Below are positions 42,139-52,003 of a stretch of DNA of 64,000 bases, piece by piece; the stretch's first letter is position 1; every line of letters begins with the position of its first letter. Made by a program: the position numbers and the translations under genes. The notes under the pieces are model-generated. The model did no database searches. It was not told where the DNA came from and worked only from the letters and a program-made list of their open reading frames with translations. Source of the DNA: Empedobacter brevis NBRC 14943 = ATCC 43319 (GTDB taxonomy: Bacteria; Bacteroidota; Bacteroidia; Flavobacteriales; Weeksellaceae); assembly GCF_000382425.1 (NCBI RefSeq), contig NZ_KB908294.1, positions 1-64,000 on the forward strand, in the 5' to 3' direction.

Positions 42139-43152
42139 TTATTTCCCTAAACTTTTTTGCCATTCCCAAGCTGTACGCATACTTTCAGCTAATGGAGTTT
42201 TCGGTTTCCAACCTAACTCTTTTTCTGCAAAAGAATTATCTGCATAAGCTTCTATAATATCTCCTCCACGGCGTTCTTTCACTTGATAATTTAATTTCAA
42301 ATCATTTGATTTCTCAAATGCATGAACAACCTCTAATACTGTAGAACCTGTTCCTGTTCCAAGATTAAAAAATTCTAATTTGTGTTTATTTTTATTTTCA
42401 ATCAGTCTCGTAACAGCCTTTACATGCGCATCTGCCAGGTCATTTACATCAATATAATCACGAATTGCAGTTCCATCGCGTGTCGGATAATCATCACCCC
42501 AAACAGACAATGTTTCTCTAATTCCTGCTGCTGTTTGCGTAACATACGGAATCAAATTATTCGGAATTCCTTTTGGTAATTCTCCTATTTTAGCCGTTGG
42601 ATGTGCCCCTACCGGATTAAAGTACCTTAAACAAATTACATTCTTATTGAAAGCAGATGAAAAATCTTCTAAAATTTCTTCTCCCATTTGCTTTGTTTTT
42701 CCATAAGGAGATTCAGGTTTTTTAAGCGGTGTTTGTTCATCAATTGGCATTTTATCCGCTTGTCCATACACCGTACAAGATGAACTGAAAATAATATTAT
42801 CTGTATCAAAATCTTTCATTGCATCCAAAAGGTTGATTAATCCTAAAAGGTTATTACGATAATACATCAATGGTTTTTCGACTGATTCACCTACTGCTTT
42901 ATGTGCGGCAAAATTGATAATTCCATCAATTTTATTCATTTTAAAAAATTCGTTTACTTTTTCCTGATCTTTTAAATCAATTTCAAAAAAAACAGGTTTT
43001 ACAGTAGTAATAGCAGCAATTCTATCTAAAAAATCAATTTCTGTATTAGATAAATCATCAATTATCACCACTTCATAACCTGCATTTTGTAATGCAACAA
43101 CTGTATGCGAACCAATATAACCTAATCCGCCAGTCACTAATATTTTACTCAT
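42139..43152 (-). CDS. galE: UDP-glucose 4-epimerase
   Basis: A 337-residue short-chain dehydrogenase-like epimerase. GGLGYIGSH (8-16) binds NAD+, and the catalytic pair is SSSCTVYG with YGKTK (Y about 151, K about 155). It interconverts UDP-glucose and UDP-galactose for polysaccharide synthesis. The length is typical. It lies between the DegT aminotransferase and NUDIX genes. Confidence 0.95.
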   Translation of the reverse strand: MSKILVTGGLGYIGSHTVVALQNAGYEVVIIDDLSNTEIDFLDRIAAITTVKPVFFEIDLKDQEKVNEFFKMNKIDGIINFAAHKAVGESVEKPLMYYRNNLLGLINLLDAMKDFDTDNIIFSSSCTVYGQADKMPIDEQTPLKKPESPYGKTKQMGEEILEDFSSAFNKNVICLRYFNPVGAHPTAKIGELPKGIPNNLIPYVTQTAAGIRETLSVWGDDYPTRDGTAIRDYIDVNDLADAHVKAVTRLIENKNKHKLEFFNLGTGTGSTVLEVVHAFEKSNDLKLNYQVKERRGGDIIEAYADNSFAEKELGWKPKTPLAESMRTAWEWQKSLGK

Positions 43153-43196
43153 TTCGTATTTTAAAGTTTCTTAGTTGTTCAAATTTATAAAAATTA

Positions 43197-43226
43197 AAAA
43201 GCTTCTGAAACAAATCAGAAGCTTTT
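43197..43226. terminator. Terminator between the DegT aminotransferase and galE
   Basis: AAAAGCTTCTGA (43197-43208) pairs with TCAGAAGCTTTT (43215-43226), 12 bp with a 6-base loop and A/T tracts on both sides. It lies just after the minus-strand aminotransferase gene. Confidence 0.85.
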
Positions 43227-43249
43227 TAATTTCATATTTCAATTGAAAA

Positions 43250-44365
43250 TTATTTTCCAAAAAATTCACGAACAGCTGATGTAATGTAAGTTAATTGCTC
43301 TTCATCTAATTCTGTGTGCATTGGTAAAGAAATGACTTCTTCTACTAATTTGTTTGTGTTTGGGAAATCTGCATCATTATAATGTCCATGATCATATGCT
43401 TTTTGCTTACGTAACGGAACCGGGTAATAAATCATTGCAGGAATTTCTTTTTCTGTTAAAAACGCTTGTAATTCATTGCGTTTTCCATTCGTAACACGTA
43501 AAGTATATTGGTGAAATACATGAGTTGTATCTTCTCCTTTCACCGGAGTCAATACTTCATCAATATCTTTAAAAGCTGCTGTATAATAAGCTGCTGCTTT
43601 ATTACGAGCTGCATTATAATCATTTAAAAAAGGTAATTTATGACGTAGAACTGCTGCTTGAACAGAATCTAAACGAGAATTAACTCCTACTTCATCATGG
43701 TAATAACGCTTGTACATTCCGTGATTTACAATCCCGCGTAAACGATGCGCCAATTCCTCGTCATTTGTAAAGATTGCGCCACCATCTCCATAACAACCTA
43801 AGTTCTTTGACGGGAAGAAAGATGTACAACCAATATGGCCTATTGTTCCTGCTTTTTGTCCTTTGTAATCTGCTCCAATTGCTTGGGCAGTATCTTCTAC
43901 AACATATAAATGATGTTCTTTTGCAATCGCCATGATTTCGTCCATATTGGCACATTGACCAAATAAATGAACTGGGATAATTGCTTTTGTTTTTGGTGTA
44001 ATTGCTGCTTTTAATTTTTCTGTATCTATTGTAAATGTATCATAATCAACATCTACTAATACAGAATTTAATTTTAACAAATCAATTACTTCAACTGTAG
44101 CAGCGAATGTGAAATCTGCTGTAATCACCTCATCTCCTGGTTCTAAACCTAAAGCCATTAAAGCAATTTGTAAAGCATCAGTTCCGTTTCCACAAGGAAT
44201 GACATGCTTTACCTTTAAATATTCTTGTAATTCAGTTTCAAATTGTTTCACTTCAGGACCATTAATGAAAGCGGCCGAATCTAAAACATTCATAATTGCA
44301 GCATCAACGTCTCCTTTTATTTTTTGGTATTGACTTTGTAAGTCAACCATTTGTATTTTTTTCAT
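43250..44365 (-). CDS. DegT/DnrJ/EryC1/StrS-family sugar aminotransferase
   Basis: A 371-residue PLP enzyme. GNGTDALQIALMAL (58-71) and TSFFPSKNLGCYGDGGAIFT (about 181-200) are family motifs; the lysine of FPSKNLG forms the PLP Schiff base. Such enzymes transaminate keto-sugars for LPS O-antigen or capsule synthesis. The sugar substrate is not visible, and neighbours (galE, waaA) agree with a surface polysaccharide role. Confidence 0.92.
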   Translation of the reverse strand: MKKIQMVDLQSQYQKIKGDVDAAIMNVLDSAAFINGPEVKQFETELQEYLKVKHVIPCGNGTDALQIALMALGLEPGDEVITADFTFAATVEVIDLLKLNSVLVDVDYDTFTIDTEKLKAAITPKTKAIIPVHLFGQCANMDEIMAIAKEHHLYVVEDTAQAIGADYKGQKAGTIGHIGCTSFFPSKNLGCYGDGGAIFTNDEELAHRLRGIVNHGMYKRYYHDEVGVNSRLDSVQAAVLRHKLPFLNDYNAARNKAAAYYTAAFKDIDEVLTPVKGEDTTHVFHQYTLRVTNGKRNELQAFLTEKEIPAMIYYPVPLRKQKAYDHGHYNDADFPNTNKLVEEVISLPMHTELDEEQLTYITSAVREFFGK

Positions 44366-44449
44366 AGCTTAATGAATCTTTCAAATCTACAACTTCAAAA
44401 AGTTGTTATTATTACAACAAATGTACAAAAAAAGCTCATTCTAAATTTT

Positions 44450-44457
44450 TAACTTTG
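44450..44457 (+). promoter_or_regulatory. -7 box of waaA
   Basis: TAACTTTG is a perfect match to the Bacteroidota TAnnTTTG box. It ends 7 bases before the GTG start codon, which would leave almost no 5' leader. Confidence 0.45.
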
Positions 44458-44464
44458 CAACATT

Positions 44465-45715
44465 GTGCAAGGATTTTATAACACATCGATTAAGGCGTAC
44501 GGAATGGCGCTAAAATTGGCCTCGAATTTTAACGAAAAAGCAAAACTTTGGGTAGACGGTCGTAGAAATTGGGAAGAAAAAATAGCCTCTAAAATTTCTG
44601 AAACCGATAAAGTTTTATGGGTACACTGCTCCTCTTTGGGCGAGTTTGAGCAAGGTCGACCTGTAATTGAAGAACTGAAAGAAAAATATCCGACACATAA
44701 AATAGCCGTTTCTTTTTTTTCTCCTTCAGGTTATGAAATCAGAAAAAATTATCAAGGTGCAGATTTGATCTTTTATTTGCCTTTGGACACCAAATCAAAT
44801 GCCGAAAAATTAATAAAAGTTCTTCATCCTGAGATTTTAATCTTAGTGAAATATGAATACTGGTTCAATTTAATTTCAGCCTTACACCAACACAATATTC
44901 CGACTATCGTTGTTTCTTCGATTTTTAGAAAGAGTCAGAATTTTTTCAAAAAAAACGGAAACAACTGGTTTGCAAAAAAGCTGAAGTTAATTCATCACTT
45001 TTTTGTTCAAAACCAACAATCAAAAGAGTTATTAGACGCGATACAAATTTCACAAAATACAATTGCAGGTGATACACGGTTTGACCGTGTCAAACAAATT
45101 ATTCATCAGGACAATCAGTTGGATTTTATGAATTATTTCAAAGGAAATTCCAAACTAATTGTTGTTGGAAGCTCATGGCCAAAGGATGAAGAATTATTTG
45201 TGGAACTAATCAATCAAAACTTAAAAGAGGATTGGAAAATTCTTTTTGCACCGCATAATTTAAATGAATCGGCAATCAATTCTTTCTTGGTTCAAGTCGA
45301 TTCAAAAGCGATAAAATATTCAGATTTAGACAAAACAACTGAGCAAGATTTAACCCTTTCGAAAGTGTTTATTCTGAATACAATCGGAATTTTATCAAAA
45401 GTCTATGCTTATGCAGACATTACGTACATTGGTGGTGGTTTTGGTGCTGGAATTCACAATACATTAGAAGCTGTAACATTTGGCAATCCTGTTGTTTTTG
45501 GTCCTAAATACAAAAAATTTCAAGAAGCTGTCGATTTAATAGAGATTGGCGGAGGTTTTTCGATTTCGAATCAACAAGATTTTAACAACATCATGAACCG
45601 CTTGATGAATGACGAAAATTTCAGAAAAGAAAGCGGACAAAAAGCAGGAAACTTTGTCCAAAATTCTCCAAATGCCACAAAAATTATTTTAGACTATTTG
45701 GATCAAATTTTATAA
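44465..45715 (+). CDS. waaA: 3-deoxy-D-manno-octulosonic acid (Kdo) transferase
   Basis: A 416-residue membrane-associated glycosyltransferase that adds Kdo to lipid A. WVHCSSLGEFEQGRPVIEEL (about 53-72) and GGGFGAGIHNTLEAVTFGNP (about 324-343) are family motifs. The start is the GTG at 44465, which preserves the conserved N-terminus (MQGFYNTSIKAYG). A perfect -7 box TAACTTTG ends only 7 bp upstream, so the transcript may be leaderless. Confidence 0.93.
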   Translation: MQGFYNTSIKAYGMALKLASNFNEKAKLWVDGRRNWEEKIASKISETDKVLWVHCSSLGEFEQGRPVIEELKEKYPTHKIAVSFFSPSGYEIRKNYQGADLIFYLPLDTKSNAEKLIKVLHPEILILVKYEYWFNLISALHQHNIPTIVVSSIFRKSQNFFKKNGNNWFAKKLKLIHHFFVQNQQSKELLDAIQISQNTIAGDTRFDRVKQIIHQDNQLDFMNYFKGNSKLIVVGSSWPKDEELFVELINQNLKEDWKILFAPHNLNESAINSFLVQVDSKAIKYSDLDKTTEQDLTLSKVFILNTIGILSKVYAYADITYIGGGFGAGIHNTLEAVTFGNPVVFGPKYKKFQEAVDLIEIGGGFSISNQQDFNNIMNRLMNDENFRKESGQKAGNFVQNSPNATKIILDYLDQIL

Positions 45716-45822
45716 ATCTCATAATTTTACCACTTTTTAACAAAAAAGGCATAAAAATTGTGAATCGAAAAGCATTATTGATTTTTTGAAAAGCAAATCA
45801 ATCTTATCTATGAATAAAACTT

Positions 45823-45830
45823 TACTTTTG
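45823..45830 (+). promoter_or_regulatory. -7 box of the porin-family gene
   Basis: TACTTTTG matches TAnnTTTG exactly, 39 bp upstream of the porin-family start codon. No clear -33 TTG at the expected distance was found. Confidence 0.4.
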
Positions 45831-45869
45831 AATTAAATATAAAATAACTCAGACTTAAGTAATAAAAAA

Positions 45870-46487
45870 ATGAAGAAACTAATCTTAGGAATAGCACTTT
45901 TCGGTGGATTAAGTGCAGCAAACGCGCAAATTGATTTAGGAATAAAAGGAGGACTTAACTTCCCAACTTTATCTGGTGATTCTAGAAAATTATATGATGA
46001 TCAAACAAAATTCAGAACAGACTTTTATGTTGGTGGTTATGCCAACTACAAAGTAACAGATCAAATTAGTTTTCAACCCGAGCTTTTATACTCAAAACAA
46101 GGTGCCGGATTAAAAACAACTGATAATTCTAATGCCAAAATTGTAACACATAACATTAATATTCCTTTGATGGGACGTTATGAAATTATGGATGGTTTAA
46201 ATGTTGAATTTGGTCCTCAATTAGGATTTTTAGTTTCTGCGAAAGCGAAAAGTGAAGAAGGAAAGACAGACACAAAAGTAAAAGTTACGGATAATTTCAA
46301 AACGTTTGATTTTGGACTAAACTTTGGTGCCGGTTACAAAATTACAGATGAATTAGAAATCAATGCCCGCTTTACAAAAGGATTATCAAACATCAATAAT
46401 GTCTTCCCTCAAGGAATGAATGATAACTACAAAATTACCAATACTTACTTTAGCGTTGGTGTCGCATACAAATTAACAGAAATGTAA
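45870..46487 (+). CDS. Outer-membrane beta-barrel protein, porin family
   Basis: A 205-residue protein with a signal peptide (MKKLILGIALFGGLSAANAQ) and alternating strands (IDLGIKGGLNFPTL at the start, YFSVGVAYKLTEM at the end), as in PF13568 barrels. The role of the individual protein is not known. Single-gene unit with its own promoter and terminator. Confidence 0.88.
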   Translation: MKKLILGIALFGGLSAANAQIDLGIKGGLNFPTLSGDSRKLYDDQTKFRTDFYVGGYANYKVTDQISFQPELLYSKQGAGLKTTDNSNAKIVTHNINIPLMGRYEIMDGLNVEFGPQLGFLVSAKAKSEEGKTDTKVKVTDNFKTFDFGLNFGAGYKITDELEINARFTKGLSNINNVFPQGMNDNYKITNTYFSVGVAYKLTEM

Positions 46488-46511
46488 TTTCATATCGCAT
46501 ACAACATATTG

Positions 46512-46535
46512 AAGGGGCTTTTTGCTCCTTTTTTT
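46512..46535 (+). terminator. Terminator of the porin-family gene
   Basis: AAGGGGC (46512-46518) pairs with GCTCCTT (46524-46530) with one G-T pair and a 5-base loop, followed by a T-tract. Confidence 0.75.
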
Positions 46536-46621
46536 ATGCTATCTTGTTAAATATTTCTAAAACAGCTCTCTAAATTCAAATTAAATTCTATATTTGTAGT
46601 AACAAAATTACAATTGTAGAT

Positions 46622-46999
46622 ATGAAAGTTAAATTATCAAGAAGAGAAGAAGAAGTCATGGAAGTAATTTGGAGTGGAAAACAGGTTTTCGCCAAAGATA
46701 TTATAGATTCTTATGACGAACCGAAACCTGCAAATACTACAATTTCTACCTTATTAAAAAGAATGCATGACAAAGGATATATTGACTACGAGCAAATGGG
46801 AAACTCGCGCCGATACTTCGCTTTGGTTAAAAAAGAAGATTATTTTTCGAAAGAAGTAAAAGGAATGATTTCAAACTTCTTTAATAATTCGACAACTCAA
46901 TTTGCTTCATTTTTTGCAAAATCTAACAATATGTCTGTCGAAGAATTGGAAACATTACGTGACATTATTGACAATGAAATAGACCGTAAAAAGAAATAG
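46622..46999 (+). CDS. BlaI/MecI/CopY-family repressor
   Basis: A 125-residue winged-helix protein (LSRREEEVMEVIWSGKQVFA, then PANTTISTLLKRMHDKGYID). BlaI-type repressors are cleaved after a signal from a BlaR1 membrane peptidase, and the next gene encodes such a partner 3 bp downstream. No beta-lactamase gene lies nearby, so the regulated targets are elsewhere or unrelated to antibiotics. Confidence 0.9.
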   Translation: MKVKLSRREEEVMEVIWSGKQVFAKDIIDSYDEPKPANTTISTLLKRMHDKGYIDYEQMGNSRRYFALVKKEDYFSKEVKGMISNFFNNSTTQFASFFAKSNNMSVEELETLRDIIDNEIDRKKK

Positions 47000-47002
47000 C
47001 CT

Positions 47003-48754
47003 ATGGTTGCTTTTTTTATAAAATTTATACTTTGTTCCGGATTTTTATATTCCTTTTATAAACTTTTCCTGGAACGTGAAAGCATGTATAAAATCAACCG
47101 ATTTTATCTGCTCTTTTCATTGGTATTTTCATTGATTGCACCATTGTATAAAATTGATTTGCCAATTACAGCCAACGAAACAAATATTTCACCGGAACTT
47201 TTAGCTTTACTGATGCAGAACCCTGAATTGTTTCAACCTGAAGGAGGAATTAATTTCGGTGATATTCTTAAGTTCTGTTATAGTATAATTGCTCTCGTGT
47301 TCCTTGTAAGATTTCTCTACAATTTATATGAACTGATGTTTAAAATAAAAACAGATGAAAGGATTAACGATGATAAAATTACTTATATTCTCGATTTAGA
47401 ATCGAATCAACCTTATAGTTTCTGGAATTATATTTTTATTCCCCAAAAACAATTAAAAAATTTGCACCAGAACTTAATTGATCACGAAAAGGCACATTGT
47501 CTTCAAAAACATAGTGTTGATATTCTTTTGATCGAAATTTTTCATATTCTTTTCTGGTTCAATCCGTTCATTTATTTCTACAAAAAATCAATCAAATTAA
47601 ATCATGAATTTTTAGCGGATGAATATGTTTTAAAAAGAAATTCTGATTTAAAAACGTATCAACATCAAATTTTAGACTGTATTGCAACACAAAGTCCGTC
47701 GATGATGGCAAGTAATTTCAATTTTATTCTAACCAAAAAACGCCTGCTTATGATGACAAAAAATACCTCGAAGCGAAAAGTAAAAATTCTTTCGTTTGCT
47801 TCAGTACCCTTTATTTTGAGTGCTTTTGTATTATTTAGTCAAAAATCTTTTGCTCAAGAAGTAGAGAAAAAAGCTAAAAAAGTAGAACAAGCTTTAGAAA
47901 AACCTGTTCAGTCACAAGCTGGTTTGATTTATGATCATGTAAATAATTTTGGAGATTCTATTCCTAAAACAGAAAGAACAACTGAGTATAATAAGGCCGA
48001 AAAAACAGAGAAAGTTTTGACAAAAGATGAGTTGAAGAATCTCTTGAAAAATAATACTCAAAACAAAATTATCTTAAACGATGCCGGAGATATCATCTTG
48101 AATGATTCGATAAAAATAAAAGACATCGTAATGAAGAAAGAGATGATTCCTACAATTTTATACAAGAACGATGGTAAGATCTTGCAAAAGATTGATCCAA
48201 AAGATATCGACAAAATGCTTGTAAAAAAGGATGAAGGATTAATCGAAATTATCAAAAAAGATTCTTCTATTATACGAATATTCAATTTCGAAAAAAATGT
48301 TCCAAAAATCAATAAAAAAACTTTAAAAAGTAGAGGTTCAGCTAAAATACCAGTTACTCCAAATCATATTTCTCTAAAAAATGGGTATTCCATCTATACA
48401 GATAAAAACGGTGCAGAACATAAAATTTTAAACTCCGAAGTGAATAAAATTTATTTAACAAATACAGCCAAAGAAATCACCGGAAAAGTTGAAATAAATT
48501 TCCCTAATATTCCAAAAACAGCAAAAAAAATAAAAAGTGATCCTGAAGAAGGAAAAGAAAACATGAATATAACTTTTGTTCCTTCTACAAAAGGCTATAC
48601 ATTCAATTACACCTATACCGACTCAAATCAACCTTTATCAGACCATTTGGATCAACGAATGAAGGAATTAAAAATTGAAGAACAAAACACTAAAAAACAA
48701 ATAAAAGAAGTCGAACGCTTACAACGAGAAGAACGTAAAAAAGCAAAAAAATAA
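47003..48754 (+). CDS. BlaR1-type M56 membrane peptidase with long C-terminal extension
   Basis: A 583-residue protein. Membrane segments lie at about 2-20, 34-50 and 92-112 and near 265-285. The zinc protease motif is DHEKAHCLQKHS (HEKAH, about 155-166), with LNHEFLADEY supplying the downstream ligand. The C-terminal 300 residues are hydrophilic, lysine-rich and unlike the penicillin-binding sensor of classical BlaR1. It probably senses an envelope signal and triggers cleavage of the BlaI-like repressor. Confidence 0.88.
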   Translation: MVAFFIKFILCSGFLYSFYKLFLERESMYKINRFYLLFSLVFSLIAPLYKIDLPITANETNISPELLALLMQNPELFQPEGGINFGDILKFCYSIIALVFLVRFLYNLYELMFKIKTDERINDDKITYILDLESNQPYSFWNYIFIPQKQLKNLHQNLIDHEKAHCLQKHSVDILLIEIFHILFWFNPFIYFYKKSIKLNHEFLADEYVLKRNSDLKTYQHQILDCIATQSPSMMASNFNFILTKKRLLMMTKNTSKRKVKILSFASVPFILSAFVLFSQKSFAQEVEKKAKKVEQALEKPVQSQAGLIYDHVNNFGDSIPKTERTTEYNKAEKTEKVLTKDELKNLLKNNTQNKIILNDAGDIILNDSIKIKDIVMKKEMIPTILYKNDGKILQKIDPKDIDKMLVKKDEGLIEIIKKDSSIIRIFNFEKNVPKINKKTLKSRGSAKIPVTPNHISLKNGYSIYTDKNGAEHKILNSEVNKIYLTNTAKEITGKVEINFPNIPKTAKKIKSDPEEGKENMNITFVPSTKGYTFNYTYTDSNQPLSDHLDQRMKELKIEEQNTKKQIKEVERLQREERKKAKK

Positions 48755-48792
48755 TCAAAATAAAAATCCGGCATATTTTACAGCCTATTTAC

Positions 48793-48820
48793 AAAGGAAG
48801 TTCTGCGAGCTTCCTTTTTT
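48793..48820 (+). terminator. Terminator of the BlaI-BlaR1 operon
   Basis: AAAGGAAG (48793-48800) pairs with CTTCCTTT (48810-48817) across a 9-base loop, followed by further T residues. Confidence 0.8.
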
Positions 48821-48892
48821 ATTTCATCGTGTTTTGAGTTTCGAATTTTATAATCTTATGAAGATTGTTTAACTTTCCTAAAATTTCAGAAT

Positions 48893-51800
48893 TTGTTACA
48901 AGCAGGCGACTTCAAAATTTACAATGCATCTGCCGGTGCAGGTAAAACGTATACTTTGGTAAAAGAATTTCTTTCGTTATTATTCACCAACGAAAGTGAT
49001 TATCATTTCGAGCATATTCTAGCAATTACATTTACCAACAAAGCAGCCGGCGAAATGAAAGAACGTCTAATCGAAACGTTGGAAAAAATTGCTAAAAATC
49101 CTCATCCTAAAGAAGATCCGTATATTCTCGAATTAGCTTCAGAGCTGAAGATGAAGCCTGAAATCATCAAAATAAAAGCGTACAATATTCTGATTGCGAT
49201 TCTTCACAATTATTCAAAATTTTCGATTTCTACGATTGATAAATTTAATCTGAGATTAATGAAATCGTTTGCACAAGATTTAGGTCTATCCATGAATTTT
49301 GATGTCGAAATGAATACCACTGAAATTATTAATGAATCAGTAGATTTATTGTATTCAAAAATCGGAGAGGATGAAAAGCTGACGCAAACAATGATTAAAA
49401 TTGCGTTGGATAACATGGACGAAAATAAATCCTGGGACATTCGAAAAACGCTTTCTTCTGACACTTCTGACATTTCAAACGATCGACATTTACACGATTT
49501 GGAAAAACTAAAAAACATTTCACTTGACGAATTTATTCGTTACAGAAAAGTTATTTTTGAGGATATAAAGACACTAAAAGAGGGTTTAATTTCAGTTGGA
49601 AATGATTTTTTCAACTTACTTGCAAACAATGGAATTTCTGTTAATGAATTACCTGGAAAAAGCAGAGGTATTGCCGCATTTTTTCAAAAACTAAAAAATT
49701 ATGATGGCTTTGGTTTGATTTTACCAACTGATGCAAATTCGAAAGACATGTTGGAAGAAGGTTATCTTTCCAAAGTAAAAGACACAACAGCTGAATCTAT
49801 CTTTCCTGAAATTAAAACGTTGTTCGAAAAAGCTACAAATATCAACGATCATTTGCTTTTATTAACCTCAATACAAAAAAATATTTCATCCATCTCCCTG
49901 ATTAATGAAGTAGAAAAATCATTGGATTCCATCAAAAAAGATTCAAATGTTTTATTGATAAATGAATTCAATACCATTATCAGTAAAAATCTTCAACAAC
50001 AACCTGCCAATTTTATATACGAAAGAATTGGTTCACGATACAATCATTATTTTATCGATGAGTTTCAAGATACTTCAACTTTACAATGGAACAATTTAAA
50101 TCCGTTAGTTGAAAATGCACGTGCTCAATCGGATACCATTATGCTGGTTGGCGATGCGAAACAATCTATTTATCGGTGGCGCGGCGGAAATCCTGCTCAG
50201 ATGATTGATTTAATTGATCGAAAAGAAGAAGAAAATATAAAAGTTGAAGAGTTAGAAAAAAACTGGCGAAGTCACGAAAACATCATTCAGTTTAACAATG
50301 AATTGTATTCATTTATTGCACCTCAACTTAATTTATCTAGCTTTCAATACTTGTATGAAATCGGAAATAAACAATTCGTAAATGATCAAAAAGAAGGTTT
50401 TGTCAAAATCAATTTTATTGAGCAAGAAGGACGTTCAAAAGATTTGTTTAAAGAACAAAACTTAGCATTAGTTTTGAAAACCATCGAAGATTGTCGTTCA
50501 AATGGCTTTTCGTTAAGCGACATTGCTATTTTAGTTCGTAGCAACGCACAAGGCGTACTATTGGCAAAATATTTAACAGAGAACAAGTTGGTTGTGATTT
50601 CGAATGAAGCTTTATTGTTGAAAAATTCGTTTGAAATTCAGTTGATTGAATATTTATTCAAAATCACTTCAAATCCAATGGACGAGCAATCTAAAATTCG
50701 TTTCTTGATGGTAGCTTATGAATTAGAATTGTTCCAAACTGAAGATTTAACAATCACTGTGGAAGAAGCTTTAAAAGAAGGTTTGACAAAATTTCTGAAA
50801 GTAACCAAAACACTTGGAATTGATTTAGATTTTATTCAGGATCAAAATCTTTCTTTGTACGATTTTACTGAAAAAGCAATTCGAACATTGCATCTACAAA
50901 ACCGTTCACCTGCTTATATTTTGAGTTTTTTGGATGTTATTTTAGACTACTCTTCTAAAAACGAATCAGACCTCAATTCTTTTCTCGAGTTTTGGTCGAC
51001 CATTAAAGACAAAGCCAGTATCAAAACACCAAAAGGAGTTGATGCCATTCAAATTATGACAATTCATAAATCGAAAGGATTAGAATTTCCTGTGGTTATT
51101 TTACCTTTTTTAGATTGGCAAAGTAAAAATTCAAAAATTTGGATTCCGTTGCAAAAAGATGAAGAAAACCCTTTCGATACTTTTTATGTTGGAATTAACA
51201 ATGAATTAAAATCAATTAAAAACGAAGCGATAAAATCTAAAATTGACGAAGAAGAAAATTTGGTTCAACTTGACGAAATCAATACTCTTTATGTTGCTAC
51301 AACACGCGCTAAAGAACAATTGTATATGATTGCTCAGAAACCAAAAGAATCTTCAAAATCAAAAAATATTGCAAATTATTTGTACGAATTTGTTTCTTAT
51401 CATGGTTACACTGATGATGAAGTAATTTTAAAAGGTTCTCCTAAAAGAATTTCTACACCAAAATTCGTTGGAAATGCTTCAGCAGAATTGAAACTTTATT
51501 CTTCCGATTGGAATACCCGCTTGGTAATCAATACCAATTCGGAAAAAGCCCAGGAAAAATTAAAATTTACCGAGTTTGGTAATACAATTCACACAATTTT
51601 ATCGCAAATTGTCACCCAAGAGGATTTGCCTCAAATTATTGAAAATGAGAAACAGCGTGGAACAATTTCTGCTGAAAATGTAGCCCATTTGCAAAAAACC
51701 TTGCAGAATTTATTACAAGATGTTAAATTAGTTCCCTATTTTGCTGATGGTTTGACTATTTTGAATGAACGTGATTTTATCGATCAAAGTGGACAAATTT

Positions 51801-52003
51801 TCAGGGCCGATCGTGTTGTCATTGATGCTGAAAATAATTGTTCGATTATCGATTACAAAACTGGTCAACCTGATTTAGACCATCATTTTCAAGTCAATAG
51901 ATATGCTGATTTTTTTGAGAATTTGGGTTATAAAATTCAATCTAAAATCTTGATCTATATTGACGATGAACAGCAAAAAATAAATGTTGTAGAGGTATAT
52001 TGA
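48893..52003 (+). CDS. UvrD/AddA-like helicase-nuclease
   Basis: A 1036-residue recombination-repair enzyme. NASAGAGKTYTLVKEF (about 11-26) is the Walker A, HYFIDEFQDTSTLQW (about 385) the DExx box, and TIHKSKGLEFPVVILPF (about 723-739) a late UvrD motif. The C-terminus carries a PD-(D/E)XK nuclease (IFRADRVVIDA, then CSIIDYKTGQ). It is comparable to AddA/RecB. The start is the TTG at 48893 (MLQAGDFKIYNASAG), the only start that keeps the full Walker region. Its stop overlaps the uvrC start. Confidence 0.9.
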   Translation: MLQAGDFKIYNASAGAGKTYTLVKEFLSLLFTNESDYHFEHILAITFTNKAAGEMKERLIETLEKIAKNPHPKEDPYILELASELKMKPEIIKIKAYNILIAILHNYSKFSISTIDKFNLRLMKSFAQDLGLSMNFDVEMNTTEIINESVDLLYSKIGEDEKLTQTMIKIALDNMDENKSWDIRKTLSSDTSDISNDRHLHDLEKLKNISLDEFIRYRKVIFEDIKTLKEGLISVGNDFFNLLANNGISVNELPGKSRGIAAFFQKLKNYDGFGLILPTDANSKDMLEEGYLSKVKDTTAESIFPEIKTLFEKATNINDHLLLLTSIQKNISSISLINEVEKSLDSIKKDSNVLLINEFNTIISKNLQQQPANFIYERIGSRYNHYFIDEFQDTSTLQWNNLNPLVENARAQSDTIMLVGDAKQSIYRWRGGNPAQMIDLIDRKEEENIKVEELEKNWRSHENIIQFNNELYSFIAPQLNLSSFQYLYEIGNKQFVNDQKEGFVKINFIEQEGRSKDLFKEQNLALVLKTIEDCRSNGFSLSDIAILVRSNAQGVLLAKYLTENKLVVISNEALLLKNSFEIQLIEYLFKITSNPMDEQSKIRFLMVAYELELFQTEDLTITVEEALKEGLTKFLKVTKTLGIDLDFIQDQNLSLYDFTEKAIRTLHLQNRSPAYILSFLDVILDYSSKNESDLNSFLEFWSTIKDKASIKTPKGVDAIQIMTIHKSKGLEFPVVILPFLDWQSKNSKIWIPLQKDEENPFDTFYVGINNELKSIKNEAIKSKIDEEENLVQLDEINTLYVATTRAKEQLYMIAQKPKESSKSKNIANYLYEFVSYHGYTDDEVILKGSPKRISTPKFVGNASAELKLYSSDWNTRLVINTNSEKAQEKLKFTEFGNTIHTILSQIVTQEDLPQIIENEKQRGTISAENVAHLQKTLQNLLQDVKLVPYFADGLTILNERDFIDQSGQIFRADRVVIDAENNCSIIDYKTGQPDLDHHFQVNRYADFFENLGYKIQSKILIYIDDEQQKINVVEVY

